Of a stretch of DNA of 61,432 nt, positions 1 to 8,470 are shown piece after piece. The notes under the pieces were generated by a model. The model saw nothing but the letters and a program-made list of their open reading frames with translations, did not search any database and was not told where the DNA came from. Location: positions 1-61,432 of the forward strand of contig WFTL01000041.1 of NCBI GenBank assembly GCA_015485495.1, read 5' to 3'. Position 1 is the stretch's first letter. Each line of letters starts with the position of its first letter. The translations under genes were made by a program, and so were the position numbers. Source of the DNA: Planctomycetaceae bacterium. GTDB taxonomy: Bacteria; Planctomycetota; Planctomycetia; Planctomycetales; Planctomycetaceae.

Positions 1-277
1 GTCCGTACAGGCAGCCATCGGGATTCGGCTGGTGAATCGCACGACAGACTGCCGGCAGAAAAATGCTCATCAAACAGTCAGACGACGTGAAACACGGCTG
101 CTATCGACGGTTGATCCGAATATACTTTAGTGGGTGAGGACGCTGCGGCAGTGGAACAGATCCGGAGCGGCACACGAACCGGGGAGAAGAATCACGACAG
201 AACAGCATGATGCTGTGAAGACTGCTCGGACGTCCCGATGGCTCCGCAGACTGGTCCTGTCAGCGGGTTGCAGACAC

Positions 278-595
278 ATGTCATCCGATGATTCCCAAAA
301 AATCGGCGAACTGGTTCAGCGAATCGAGCTGGCCGAAGCCCGCATTCGTGCCCTCCAGTACAGCCTGATCGGTGTCGTCCTCGCTGGCATCGCTGTTCTG
401 GCAGCACCGGGCGTCGCTGCGATCGGAATAATCGTACTGCTGATTTCGATTTCCCTGTTTGCTTTTATGCACTTTGTGATGCGAATGTGCGACCGCATTG
501 AACGCACCGGCGGGCGCCCACACACGAAGCGGAATCGTTCTGCGATACAGGGCAGAGTTCAGACGGCCACAGAGTCTCGTGAACGGAAGGAGTGA
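278..595 (+). CDS. small two-helix membrane protein, hypothetical
   Basis: I do not recognise a family. From the ATG at 278 the product is 105 residues: a short charged N-terminus with a predicted amphipathic helix (IGELVQRIELAEARIRALQ), then two closely spaced hydrophobic segments (about residues 28-48 and 51-68), then a basic polar tail. The reading frame stays open back to a GTG at 134, but the added 48 residues are Arg-rich and low in hydrophobicity, so I prefer 278. It would sit in the cytoplasmic membrane. It lies upstream of and codirectional with the ECF sigma gene but is separated from it by a hairpin, so co-transcription is doubtful. Confidence 0.55.
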   Translation: MSSDDSQKIGELVQRIELAEARIRALQYSLIGVVLAGIAVLAAPGVAAIGIIVLLISISLFAFMHFVMRMCDRIERTGGRPHTKRNRSAIQGRVQTATESRERKE

Positions 596-598
596 TCG

Positions 599-624
599 CC
601 TGCCGGACAGCCCTGCCCGGCAGG
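599..624 (+). terminator. GC-rich hairpin after the small membrane protein gene
   Basis: Eight-base perfect arms CCTGCCGG (599-606) and CCGGCAGG (617-624) with a ten-base loop start three bases after the stop codon. There is no T-run, so it could be a weak or Rho-assisted terminator or an RNA 3'-end stabiliser. Confidence 0.45.
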
Positions 625-737
625 GTCTGATCAGCGGAACAGATCACCCGGTCACCGATTGATCCGTTTGATGTTGTCGCGGACCTCTTCGTCGGGACGT
701 CGTTTCAGATTGAACGCAATCAGGACGAGCTGCCTTT

Positions 738-1355
738 ATGAACCAGCCGGTCGGAAACAGGCAGTCGCTTCTGGATAAAGCAAAGGCGGAGAACCCGTCT
801 GCGCTCGGTGCCCTTCTGGACCAGCACCGCAATGAACTGCGGCGGCAGGCGGAGGAGCAGATCGGACATCGTCTGCAGGCTCGTGTTGACGCTTCCGACA
901 TTGTCCAGCAGACGTGCCTGTCGGCTGTACGGGCCTTTGGTGCGTTTCGCGGAACAACAGCGGCGGAATTTGCTGCGTGGCTGCGGCGGATTCATGATCA
1001 GAACATCCACAACGTGATCCGCGATCACACGGCTGCGAAAAAACGGGCTCTGAATCGGGAAGAACAGATCGATCATCCCGACAGGCGGGCAGGACAGATC
1101 CGTCATCCCTGCGAGCAAACAGCGAGCGCCATTGCGGAAAACAGGGAGCGACGGGAAACAGTGCGACTCCTGTTGAAACAGTTACCGCAGGACCAGCAGA
1201 CGGCCGTCCGGATGCGGCATCTGGAAGGGAAAGCGCTGCGGGAGATCGCAGAGACCATCGGACGATCTGAATCGGCCGTCATCGGTCTGCTGAAACGAGG
1301 AATGCAGGAGCTGCGCCGGCGGCTGAACGGCGGTGATGCCGGGTCTCGGGGATGA
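738..1355 (+). CDS. ECF-family RNA polymerase sigma factor
   Basis: A 205-residue sigma-70-like protein. Region 2 is visible around residues 50-95 (DASDIVQQTCLSAVRAF, then AAWLRRIHDQNIHNVIRDH). Region 4, a helix-turn-helix that reads the -35 element, lies around 150-198 (LPQDQQTAVRMRHLEG, LREIAETIGRSESAVIGLLK). There is no region 1 or 3, as expected of the extracytoplasmic-function class. It is followed 370 bases later by a codirectional membrane Ser/Thr kinase. This ECF/kinase pairing is known to be frequent in planctomycetes, where the kinase may control the sigma factor in place of an anti-sigma factor. No anti-sigma gene is seen nearby. Confidence 0.88.
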   Translation: MNQPVGNRQSLLDKAKAENPSALGALLDQHRNELRRQAEEQIGHRLQARVDASDIVQQTCLSAVRAFGAFRGTTAAEFAAWLRRIHDQNIHNVIRDHTAAKKRALNREEQIDHPDRRAGQIRHPCEQTASAIAENRERRETVRLLLKQLPQDQQTAVRMRHLEGKALREIAETIGRSESAVIGLLKRGMQELRRRLNGGDAGSRG

Positions 1356-1725
1356 ACGGTTCCCGGGGCGAGCTGCTTTTACGGGCGGCGCCGTCAGACA
1401 GGCCGGAAGGAACCTGATGAAGTATGCGAAAGGATTTACGGAAAGCGGAGTTCACAGCAGAACGCCATTGCGTGTTCGGGTTGCTTCGAGGGATTCAGCA
1501 ACCGTCGCCGGTATTCCGTGCGAGTCGGATTCAGACCATCGATCTGCGGTGGACGATGTGGTCCACGGTGAAAATCTGGTGAAAATTTCGAATTTTTTCT
1601 GAATTGAGCGCCCGGAACGCCGCAGAAATGGTGCCCTTCAGAGACAACAGGTCCACGCACATCCTGTCGCGAGAGATCCCGTCTGTGATGGACCGACACA
1701 GCGGATTTCAACCTTTCGGAGCATA
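1356..1725 (+). promoter_or_regulatory. 370-base gap between sigma factor and kinase
   Basis: No convincing gene. It holds a 6-base-arm hairpin GTGGAC/GTCCAC (1549-1566), then a short AT-rich symmetric stretch AAAATT-TCG-AATTTT (1582-1596) running into T6. Together these could end the sigma transcript. The remaining 130 bases before the kinase ATG probably hold its promoter, but I cannot pick out -35/-10 boxes. Confidence 0.3.
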
Positions 1726-4700
1726 ATGATGCCCCCGCAGCAGCAGACGGAGGGGCCGGACCGGTTCCAGAAGGCTCTGACAGACTGGATGGCTCGCTGT
1801 GACCGGGGTGAGCATGTTGATCGCGAGTTATTTCTGACGGAGTACCCGGATGTCGCGAATTCTCTGCGGGACTACTTCGAGACCGCCGATCTCGTGGAAT
1901 CCATCGAAACCACAGCCTGGGAACGGGTTGATGCACGGCGTCTTCCGGCTGAAGACGCCAGCGGGGAACACGATCAGCGGACCGAAACTGCACCCGGCGG
2001 AGATTCTGCGGGATCCGTCGAATCGTCCCGGATTGCCAGTCTGGACGTCGAAACACTGATTCAGGCAGCAGGCACTTCGGAACACGTTCCGCCGGGAAAG
2101 TCAGGCGCATCCCTCGCTGTTCCGGAGGACCATTCCGACAGGGAAACTCTGTTCGGCCGGTACCGAATTGAACGCGTCCTTGGATCGGGGACGATGGGAA
2201 CCGTTCTTCTGGCGTGGGACACGGAACTGGAACGGCAGGTCGCGGTCAAACTGCCGATGGGGTCTTCCAGGGACCCGGAGCTTGCAGAACGGTTTGTCCG
2301 GGAATCGCGGGCGGCTGCGGTGCTGCGGCATCCGAATATCTGTCCGGTCTACGATGCGGGAGTTCGGGACGGGCAGCAGTATATCGTGATGGCCTTTATT
2401 GAGGGTCATCCGCTGAGTGAGTACCTGCGCCGGAGACCGCAACAGTCCGAACGGGCGGTGGCGGTCGTCATCCGCAGGCTCGCCCGTGCACTGCAGGTCG
2501 CTCATGAGGCAGGGATCGTGCATCGTGATCTGAAGCCGGCGAACATCATGATCGATCCTTCCGGCGAACCGGTTGTGATGGACTTCGGACTGGCCCGACG
2601 GAATGCCGAGAACCAGGAAGTTCAGCTCTCACGTGAGGGGATGATCATCGGTTCACCCGCGTATATGTCGCCTGAACAGGTGGCCGGCACCCAGAGCCGC
2701 ATCGGGCCGGCGTCGGACATTTTCAGTCTGGGGGTGATCCTGTTCGAGATGCTGACCGGTCGAAGGCCGTTCACCGGTTCTCTGGGCGCGGTGCTGGCCC
2801 AGATCACGGCCGAGCCGGCCCCACGGCCGTCTTCGTTACGTGCCGGTCTGAACCGGGAGCTGGAACGGCTCTGCCTGAAGATGCTCGAAAAGGAACCGGA
2901 AGACCGCCCATTGTCGATGCAGTCCGTGGCGGACCGCATCTCTGAACTGCTGTCGGGAGGCCGGTTATCATCGGTTTCACAGACGGTAAAAACCGAACGG
3001 GAACCGGGTAACGCTGCGGAAGGTGGTCCCCGACCCGCTGGCGACATCGGCAATGAGTCCACGTTATCTGCAGTCGACAGGTCGGTTTCGATTCTCGCGG
3101 AAACCGGCGGGTTCCGGCCCGGAGACCTTTCCGGCATCAAGGCAGCGGCGCGGGACCTTTTGCGTCAGCGCGACTTCCGGATGGCCACCGAAGTTCTGGA
3201 AGCGATTCCGGAAGAATTCCGTGACGATGAAACCCGCGCGCTGCTCGAAGAAACCACCGCTCTGGCGAACGAAGTGGACTGCCTCGAACTTCGAATATCC
3301 GAAGCCGAGCGTACAGGGGAGGACGATGGCCTGCTGCCTGTCGTAGAGCGTTATCTGGAACTCCGCCCGCTTAGCAGACGAGCCAGGAAGCTGCGTCGCC
3401 GACTGCGCCGGGCGTTCGGTCAGCATTCCCTTTCAGGGGATGGAAAAGCCCGCGTGACCGATGGCCGGTTCCGCGACTGGTTCAGAACGCCGGGCCGAAT
3501 GGTTCTCCTGATCGCGCTGATGTTCGGTGTGGCGCTGGGAGCGATTACGTTCTATGTGAAGTCGGACGACGGCCAGCTCGTCGAAATCCACATCGATGAT
3601 TCGACCGCCCGATTCTCAGTCGACGGGGAGGTGGTTGAGATCAGTGGGGAGGGCATCGGACGTGTCCGGCTGGAACCAGGCAAACACACCTGGATCGTTC
3701 GCCGAGACGGTGTCACCGTACGCGGTCCGGAGGAATTCACTGTCGCACCCGGCGGCGATTCGCTGCTGCGGATCCGGACACTGCCACCGATCGAAGTTCT
3801 CAACGACGATCGCTCAGTATCAGCACGCACTGCTGCCCCGCAGACTGCAGTCTCTCCGCCGAAGCAGCGGACAGCGCGCGACGCCGATCCATCGACCGGA
3901 ACGAAAGCTCCCCATGTGAACGATCCTTCGGATTCGCAGTCGGCAGCGATGACACCCCGTCAGGCAGCCGAATGGGTTCTCGACAGCGGCGGCTGGCTGA
4001 CGATTGCCGTCGAAGGAAGACCGTATGTTCAGATCCGAAACCGAGGTGATCTCCCGAACACACCGTTTTTGCTGACCGGCATCAATCTTTACGGAAAGCC
4101 GATCGGGAACGAAGACCTGGTTCGATTCGCTGAACTGCATTCCCTGCAGACGCTGAATCTCAGTCACACTCGGATTACGGATGCCGGACTCGTTCACGTT
4201 GAGAAGCTGACATTCCTGCGGATTCTGAATCTTGGAGGGACACAGGTCTCGGATGCTGCATTGAAGCATCTTCAGGGGCTGTGGCGCATGCAGGATCTCA
4301 TACTGGCCGACACGCTGATCAGTGACGCCGGACTGGCGCGGCTGAAAACGTTCTCCCGGCTGCGATATCTCGCAGTGGGAGGACCGGAAATCAGTGATGC
4401 CGGTCTAACCCACATCTCCGGCCTGACCAGTCTGGAAACCCTCAGACTTGCAGGCGATGGAATCACCGATGCCGGCCTCGAACATTTGAGAGGATTGACC
4501 AAGCTCCGACACCTCGACCTCCGATATACAAACGTCACCGAAGCCGGCGTGAACTTGCTCCGAAAATTCCTCCCCGGATGCGAGATCGAATACACCGATG
4601 CCGGTTCAGAAAAAACCGCATCGGCGGGTACGCCCGCCGCGTCGGAAGGCCAGACTGCCCTCTTCGACCAGGTTCAGCAGATCAAGAGGGCTGCCGAGGA

Positions 4701-5007
4701 GCAGCGGAAACAGGGCGCGTTCGGAACTCCGGTGAACCACGAAAAGATGGAAGCCTGGCTCAACGCCGAAGCCGCGCGCCGCAAGGAGCAGGGATTGTTG
4801 CCGGCTCACCTGAACGTGAAGTTCTCCGTCAGGGACAACGGAATGATCCTCTGGGGCGTAGGCGGTGGCGGCGGCTTCGGAGGTGGCGGCGGATTCGGAG
4901 GCGGCAAGGGCTTTGGTGGCGGAGGCGGAACAGGCGGCGGTCGTGGTTTCGGAGGCGGAAAGGGTGTAGGAGGTGGAGGCGGTGCCGGCGGCGGGAAGAG
5001 CAAATAG
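1726..5007 (+). CDS. transmembrane Ser/Thr protein kinase with external LRR domain and glycine-rich tail
   Basis: A 1093-residue Hanks-type kinase. After about 140 N-terminal residues comes a complete catalytic domain: P-loop GSGTMG (153-158), Lys in VAVKLP (about 175), catalytic loop HRDLKPAN (from 266), DFG (from 286) and a SPAYMSPEQ activation-segment end. A linker leads to one membrane helix (about 592-612). The exported part has a PEGA-like beta stretch and then leucine-rich repeats of the form LxxLxLxxTxITDAGL (about 786-955). A Gln/Lys-rich helix follows, and the last 50 residues are almost pure glycine with Phe, Lys and Arg. It probably senses an envelope signal and phosphorylates cytoplasmic targets. 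The upstream ECF factor is a natural candidate target, by inference. Confidence 0.9.
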   Translation: MMPPQQQTEGPDRFQKALTDWMARCDRGEHVDRELFLTEYPDVANSLRDYFETADLVESIETTAWERVDARRLPAEDASGEHDQRTETAPGGDSAGSVESSRIASLDVETLIQAAGTSEHVPPGKSGASLAVPEDHSDRETLFGRYRIERVLGSGTMGTVLLAWDTELERQVAVKLPMGSSRDPELAERFVRESRAAAVLRHPNICPVYDAGVRDGQQYIVMAFIEGHPLSEYLRRRPQQSERAVAVVIRRLARALQVAHEAGIVHRDLKPANIMIDPSGEPVVMDFGLARRNAENQEVQLSREGMIIGSPAYMSPEQVAGTQSRIGPASDIFSLGVILFEMLTGRRPFTGSLGAVLAQITAEPAPRPSSLRAGLNRELERLCLKMLEKEPEDRPLSMQSVADRISELLSGGRLSSVSQTVKTEREPGNAAEGGPRPAGDIGNESTLSAVDRSVSILAETGGFRPGDLSGIKAAARDLLRQRDFRMATEVLEAIPEEFRDDETRALLEETTALANEVDCLELRISEAERTGEDDGLLPVVERYLELRPLSRRARKLRRRLRRAFGQHSLSGDGKARVTDGRFRDWFRTPGRMVLLIALMFGVALGAITFYVKSDDGQLVEIHIDDSTARFSVDGEVVEISGEGIGRVRLEPGKHTWIVRRDGVTVRGPEEFTVAPGGDSLLRIRTLPPIEVLNDDRSVSARTAAPQTAVSPPKQRTARDADPSTGTKAPHVNDPSDSQSAAMTPRQAAEWVLDSGGWLTIAVEGRPYVQIRNRGDLPNTPFLLTGINLYGKPIGNEDLVRFAELHSLQTLNLSHTRITDAGLVHVEKLTFLRILNLGGTQVSDAALKHLQGLWRMQDLILADTLISDAGLARLKTFSRLRYLAVGGPEISDAGLTHISGLTSLETLRLAGDGITDAGLEHLRGLTKLRHLDLRYTNVTEAGVNLLRKFLPGCEIEYTDAGSEKTASAGTPAASEGQTALFDQVQQIKRAAEEQRKQGAFGTPVNHEKMEAWLNAEAARRKEQGLLPAHLNVKFSVRDNGMILWGVGGGGGFGGGGGFGGGKGFGGGGGTGGGRGFGGGKGVGGGGGAGGGKSK
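4855..5004 (+). repeat. glycine-rich coding repeat (GGGxGF-type)
   Basis: Tandem degenerate ggaggcggn units encode about 50 residues of GGGGGF, GGGKGF, GGGRGF and GGGKGV blocks at the kinase C-terminus. The DNA is low-complexity and likely to vary in copy number between strains. Confidence 0.8.
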
Positions 5008-5175
5008 GCGCGGCGTTCTGGATGATGGGTGTGGTGGTCCGAAAACCGGGGTCCACCTCACAGTGCGTTGACATCGGTCAGGGTGGCGTGCGATATTCGC
5101 GGGTCGTAGGGTTTCCTCCGAGTGTCCGGCGCCGCGGGAGAACCGGAGAGTGGTCGCCTGTCTGAAAGCCTGCCC

Positions 5176-5835
5176 ATGTCGGTTCTGACACCTGAACAGG
5201 CCCGGACGTTCTATGACCGGTTCGGCCGACGCCAGGATTCTCAGGCGTTCTACGAAGATCCGGCCCTGGATGCGATGCTGGCTGCCGGACAGTTCGAAAC
5301 GGCCCGGTCCGTTTTCGAATTCGGCTGCGGAACCGGGCGGCTGGCGGAGCGGCTGGTGACAGAACGGCTTCCCTCTGACGCCGTATACACAGGGATCGAC
5401 ATCAGTCCCGTGATGATCGGACTGGCACGGCAGCGTCTGGAGACATTCGATTCACGGGTCTCCCTCCACGAATCCGACGGCAGCGCCGGAATCGACATGC
5501 CGTCCGAATCCTGCGACCGGTTCGTATCGACCTATGTACTCGATCTGCTGTCAGAAGATGATGTGCGAACGGTTCTGGAGGAAGCGCATCGCATTCTGTC
5601 AGCCGGAGGACGTCTGTGCCTGACCGGTCTGACCGCCGGCTTCACTCCGGTCAGCCGCTGCGTGACGGCTCTGTGGTCGGCCGTTCACCGAATCCGTCCA
5701 CAGCTTGTGGGAGGGTGCCGGCCCGTCCGTCTGGACCGTTTCCTGGACAACGGTCGGTGGCACATCACGTTCCAGCAGCAGGTGGCTCCCTGGGGCATTC
5801 CGTCTCAGATCGTCGTGGCCGAAAAAACGGCCTGA
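5176..5835 (+). CDS. class I SAM-dependent methyltransferase
   Basis: A 219-residue Rossmann-fold methyltransferase from the ATG at 5176; an in-frame start at 5122 adds an unlikely Gly/Glu-rich leader. Motif I is FEFGCGTGRLAERL (about residues 48-61) and motif II is the acidic YTGIDISPVMI. The motif III/IV region (DRFVSTYVLDLLSEDDV) is followed by ILSAGGRLCLTGLT, all typical of UbiE/Methyltransf_11 proteins. The C-terminus (WHITFQQQVAPWGIPSQIVVAEK) resembles type-11 enzymes acting on small molecules or lipids. The substrate cannot be read. It stands alone, convergent with the M20 peptidase gene. Confidence 0.8.
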   Translation: MSVLTPEQARTFYDRFGRRQDSQAFYEDPALDAMLAAGQFETARSVFEFGCGTGRLAERLVTERLPSDAVYTGIDISPVMIGLARQRLETFDSRVSLHESDGSAGIDMPSESCDRFVSTYVLDLLSEDDVRTVLEEAHRILSAGGRLCLTGLTAGFTPVSRCVTALWSAVHRIRPQLVGGCRPVRLDRFLDNGRWHITFQQQVAPWGIPSQIVVAEKTA

Positions 5836-5850
5836 CCACGTCCGGTCAGG
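5822..5850 (-). terminator. intrinsic terminator of the M20 peptidase gene
   Basis: Perfect 7-base arms CCTGACC (5831-5837) and GGTCAGG (5844-5850). Read leftward the hairpin is followed by CCG and T6 (the A6 at 5822-5827 on the plus strand), a classic Rho-independent arrangement. It overlaps the 3' ends of both convergent genes. Confidence 0.7.
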
Positions 5851-7039
5851 AACCGATCCGCGACCGTTCTCCGGCGTCTGACAGAAAACGCACCAGGATT
5901 TCCGCGGCCAGATCGAGCTGTTCGATTTCGATCCATTCGTCTTTCGTGTGTGCCTGGTCGATGGATCCCGGGCCGAACACCACGGCCGGAATGCCGGCCG
6001 CATCGACCGCTGCGGCGTTCGTGCCGTAGGCAACGCCTGTTTTCCGACGAGGGCCGGCGACCGATGCCACATGGTGCAGCAGCCGATCGGCCAGATCGCC
6101 GTTGCGGGCATCGGACAGCGGTTCCACGACGCACCAGGGAGGCCGCATTTCGAAATCGACATCGACCCGTTCCCGCAGCCAGGTGTCCACATCGGGCATC
6201 ACGCGCGATGCATCTTCTCCCGGCAGGACCCGGCGGTCGATTTCGATCCGACACGAATCGGGGACCACGTTCACACTGATGCCCCCGCCAATCCGCCCCA
6301 CACTGAGTGTCGGCGTGCCACACAGCGGATGCGGGGCACCGGTGCGCTCCAAGTGGTCGGCGTATTCTTCCAGACCGCTCACAATCCGGGCCATCCGGTA
6401 AATCGCGTTGATGCCATCGGAAGGCCGGGAACTGTGGACTGCACGGCCGGAGGTGGTGATTTCCCAGCGAACCACTCCCCGGTGGGCAACGACGATATCC
6501 AGAGAAGTGGGTTCGCAGATGATGACCGCATCGGGGCGGCGGCCCATCCAGTCTGAGGAATCGCTGCTGTTCCAGCGATTCACCAGATCCCGAATGCCGG
6601 CCATGCCGTGTTCTTCGTCGCAGGTGCAGGACATGATCACATCTCCGCATCCGGCCGGGCGATCCCGCACGATGCGGGCAAACGCTGTGAGCATCGCGGC
6701 CATACCGCCTTTGATGTCACAGGCCCCGCGGCCATACAGGCGGCCGCCGCGTTCGTGCGGTTCGAAGGGGGGAATCGTCATGCCGTCCACCGGAACCGTG
6801 TCCTGGTGGGCATCCAGCACCGTGACGGGCCGGTCCGGCCGCCCCGCATACCGGGCCACCACATTGTGGCGCCTCGGTGCGACTTCGATGCGGCGGCACT
6901 CCACGCCCAGTTCGCCGAACCAGCGTTCCAGGTAATCGCTCATCCGGCCCTCGAAGAATTCGGGACCGTCAGCATCCTGACCCATCGGGTTGATGCTGGG
7001 GATGGCAATGAGTTCTTTCAGGAGCGAAGCAGGACTCAT
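5846..7039 (-). CDS. M20-family metallopeptidase / ArgE-DapE-like deacylase
   Basis: A 397-residue zinc amidohydrolase that probably removes an acyl group from an amino acid or peptide. Metal-site motifs appear in order: VLDAHQDTVPVDG (first His/Asp), GRGACDIKGGMAAML (bridging Asp) and SCTCDEEHGM (catalytic and metal Glu). A dimerisation domain and a C-terminal GTNAAAVDAAGIPAVVFGPG, PGSIDQAHTKDEWIE segment with the last His ligand follow. This is the full family length. The start MSPASLLKELIAIPSINPMGQ matches family N-termini; an upstream in-frame start at 7063 adds only eight residues. Whether the substrate is acetylornithine, succinyl-DAP or another acyl compound cannot be decided. The same-strand amidohydrolase gene ends 65 bases upstream. 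Confidence 0.82.
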   Translation of the reverse strand: MSPASLLKELIAIPSINPMGQDADGPEFFEGRMSDYLERWFGELGVECRRIEVAPRRHNVVARYAGRPDRPVTVLDAHQDTVPVDGMTIPPFEPHERGGRLYGRGACDIKGGMAAMLTAFARIVRDRPAGCGDVIMSCTCDEEHGMAGIRDLVNRWNSSDSSDWMGRRPDAVIICEPTSLDIVVAHRGVVRWEITTSGRAVHSSRPSDGINAIYRMARIVSGLEEYADHLERTGAPHPLCGTPTLSVGRIGGGISVNVVPDSCRIEIDRRVLPGEDASRVMPDVDTWLRERVDVDFEMRPPWCVVEPLSDARNGDLADRLLHHVASVAGPRRKTGVAYGTNAAAVDAAGIPAVVFGPGSIDQAHTKDEWIEIEQLDLAAEILVRFLSDAGERSRIGS

Positions 7040-7104
7040 CAACAGGCTCCACGCATTCCACATGACGCACAGGCCGCTGCCAGCGGGCGGTCGGTGCTGT
7101 TCGT

Positions 7105-8088
7105 TCAGCCGACATTCAGCCGATAGACGGCAACCGCATTGTCATGAAACAGTTTCTGCTGAAACTCCTGTGACCGCGTGCGGACGATTCTTTTCAGGGC
7201 ATGCACCCAGTCTTTCAGGGAAGCTCCCAGCAGGCACACCGGCCAGTCTCCACCGAACAGGCAGCGATCCGGTCCGAAAGCATCCAGACAGAAATCGACG
7301 CCGGGCGCCAGATCGTCCGGGGTCCAGTGGTCTTTGTCCACGGAGGCAATGATGCCGGAGATCTTGATGTACATGTTCGGCTGATCGGCAGCCGCCCGGA
7401 TGCCGTCCTTCCACCGCTGCTGCCGATCGGGATCGCCACTGCGAACCGGCCAGTTGCCGCAGTGATCCAGAATGAACCGCGTGTTCGGACAGCGGGCCGC
7501 CAGGCGGGCTCCGTCGCGCAGTTCATCCGGACGCATACACAGGTCGAAGCTGAGATCCAGGTCTCCCAGACGCCGCATGTTGTCCACGAAAGTCGGCTGC
7601 AGACACAGTCCTGCCGGGCGGTCCGGATCGTGCAGCACCATGCGGACGCCTTTCACCGCGTTTCGTTCGGCCAGAGGCTGGATGTCATGAGCGAATTCAC
7701 GCAGGTGCGGGGATCCTCCGATGACGGCTCCGGCAACACCGCTGTCCCGCCGTCCGCAGAGTTCCGTGGCGAAGTCCGCTTCCGCCCGCTGCTGATCGGC
7801 CCGCACGTTGACTTCCATATAAACGGTGTTCACGATCCCCAGCCCGCGGGAGTGTCGGCGGTATTCCGGAATGAGGTAGTTGTGGCGCAGCGGTGCGTGG
7901 TCCGGCCGGGTGGGACTGATCCAGGGGAGGACGAAACGGTCCAGATCCCACAGATGCTGGTGCGTGTCGATGATGGGCCGATCGTCGTTTGCAGACATGG
8001 TGTGCGCGGCGGAGCCGCCGGCTGCTGTCAGAGCGCTGAACCCGGCGGCTGCCGATCGGGTCAGAAACGTGCGGCGGGAAGACATCAT
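7105..8088 (-). CDS. Tat-exported amidohydrolase (amidohydrolase_2, fuconolactonase-like)
   Basis: About 327 residues from the double ATG at 8085-8088 (MMSSRRTFLTRSAAAGF); another ATG at 8130 adds 14 residues. The N-terminus is a twin-arginine signal, SRRTFLTRSAA plus an Ala-rich segment. The mature part opens with IIDTHQHLWDL, the metal-binding His-x-His of the amidohydrolase-2 TIM barrel. FILDHCGNWP follows, and LFGGDWPV carries the late Asp. These features fit lactonases such as L-fuconolactone or 4-sulfomuconolactone hydrolase and related decarboxylases. It probably acts in the periplasm, on a sugar lactone by inference. The M20 gene follows on the same strand. Confidence 0.78.
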   Translation of the reverse strand: MMSSRRTFLTRSAAAGFSALTAAGGSAAHTMSANDDRPIIDTHQHLWDLDRFVLPWISPTRPDHAPLRHNYLIPEYRRHSRGLGIVNTVYMEVNVRADQQRAEADFATELCGRRDSGVAGAVIGGSPHLREFAHDIQPLAERNAVKGVRMVLHDPDRPAGLCLQPTFVDNMRRLGDLDLSFDLCMRPDELRDGARLAARCPNTRFILDHCGNWPVRSGDPDRQQRWKDGIRAAADQPNMYIKISGIIASVDKDHWTPDDLAPGVDFCLDAFGPDRCLFGGDWPVCLLGASLKDWVHALKRIVRTRSQEFQQKLFHDNAVAVYRLNVG

Positions 8089-8130
8089 GGCTGCCTGGTC
8101 ATCGGGAAGGGCGCTGAAAACGGGATTCAT

Positions 8131-8470
8131 CGTAGCCCGGCCGCGGTCCGGATTGAAGCACGTTCGAACACCGTGCATTCGGTCGCATTCGGCGTCAGGC
8201 CATGACAGGCGGTCCTCTGCACGGTTATCGAGCGTCACTGCGCCATCGCCTTTCGGCCGTGGTCCAGGGGAGCGGCAGAAGAAGCCGAATCCGGGACGGA
8301 AACCGGTCACGCAGCGGCAGAAACCGTCCCGATTGTGCGAAATCCGGCCGGACAGCGGGGCCGCCGCGCTGGACGAACGGTTCGGGGCTGGTATCGTCGA
8401 TGATGGTTGCCGGCTGCCCGATTCGTTCGGATGGATTCGTTCGTCGATGCCTGAGTGAAAAGGTTTTTCC
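8131..8470. promoter_or_regulatory. 340-base divergent intergenic region
   Basis: It separates the leftward amidohydrolase from the rightward aminotransferase and must carry both promoters. The only pattern I see is a 14-base-spaced direct repeat GATTCGTTCG at 8420-8429 and 8434-8443, about 30 bases before the aminotransferase GTG. An AAAAGG ribosome site lies at about 8457-8462. Confidence 0.35.

Noticed and set aside
1-133. Possible tail of an upstream gene at the window edge
   Set aside because: No frame shows recognisable protein sequence; TATACT at 121-126 resembles a -10 box but no -35 box is found.
1333-1602. 89-residue frame between the sigma factor and kinase genes
   Set aside because: It overlaps the sigma gene end and has no coherent features.
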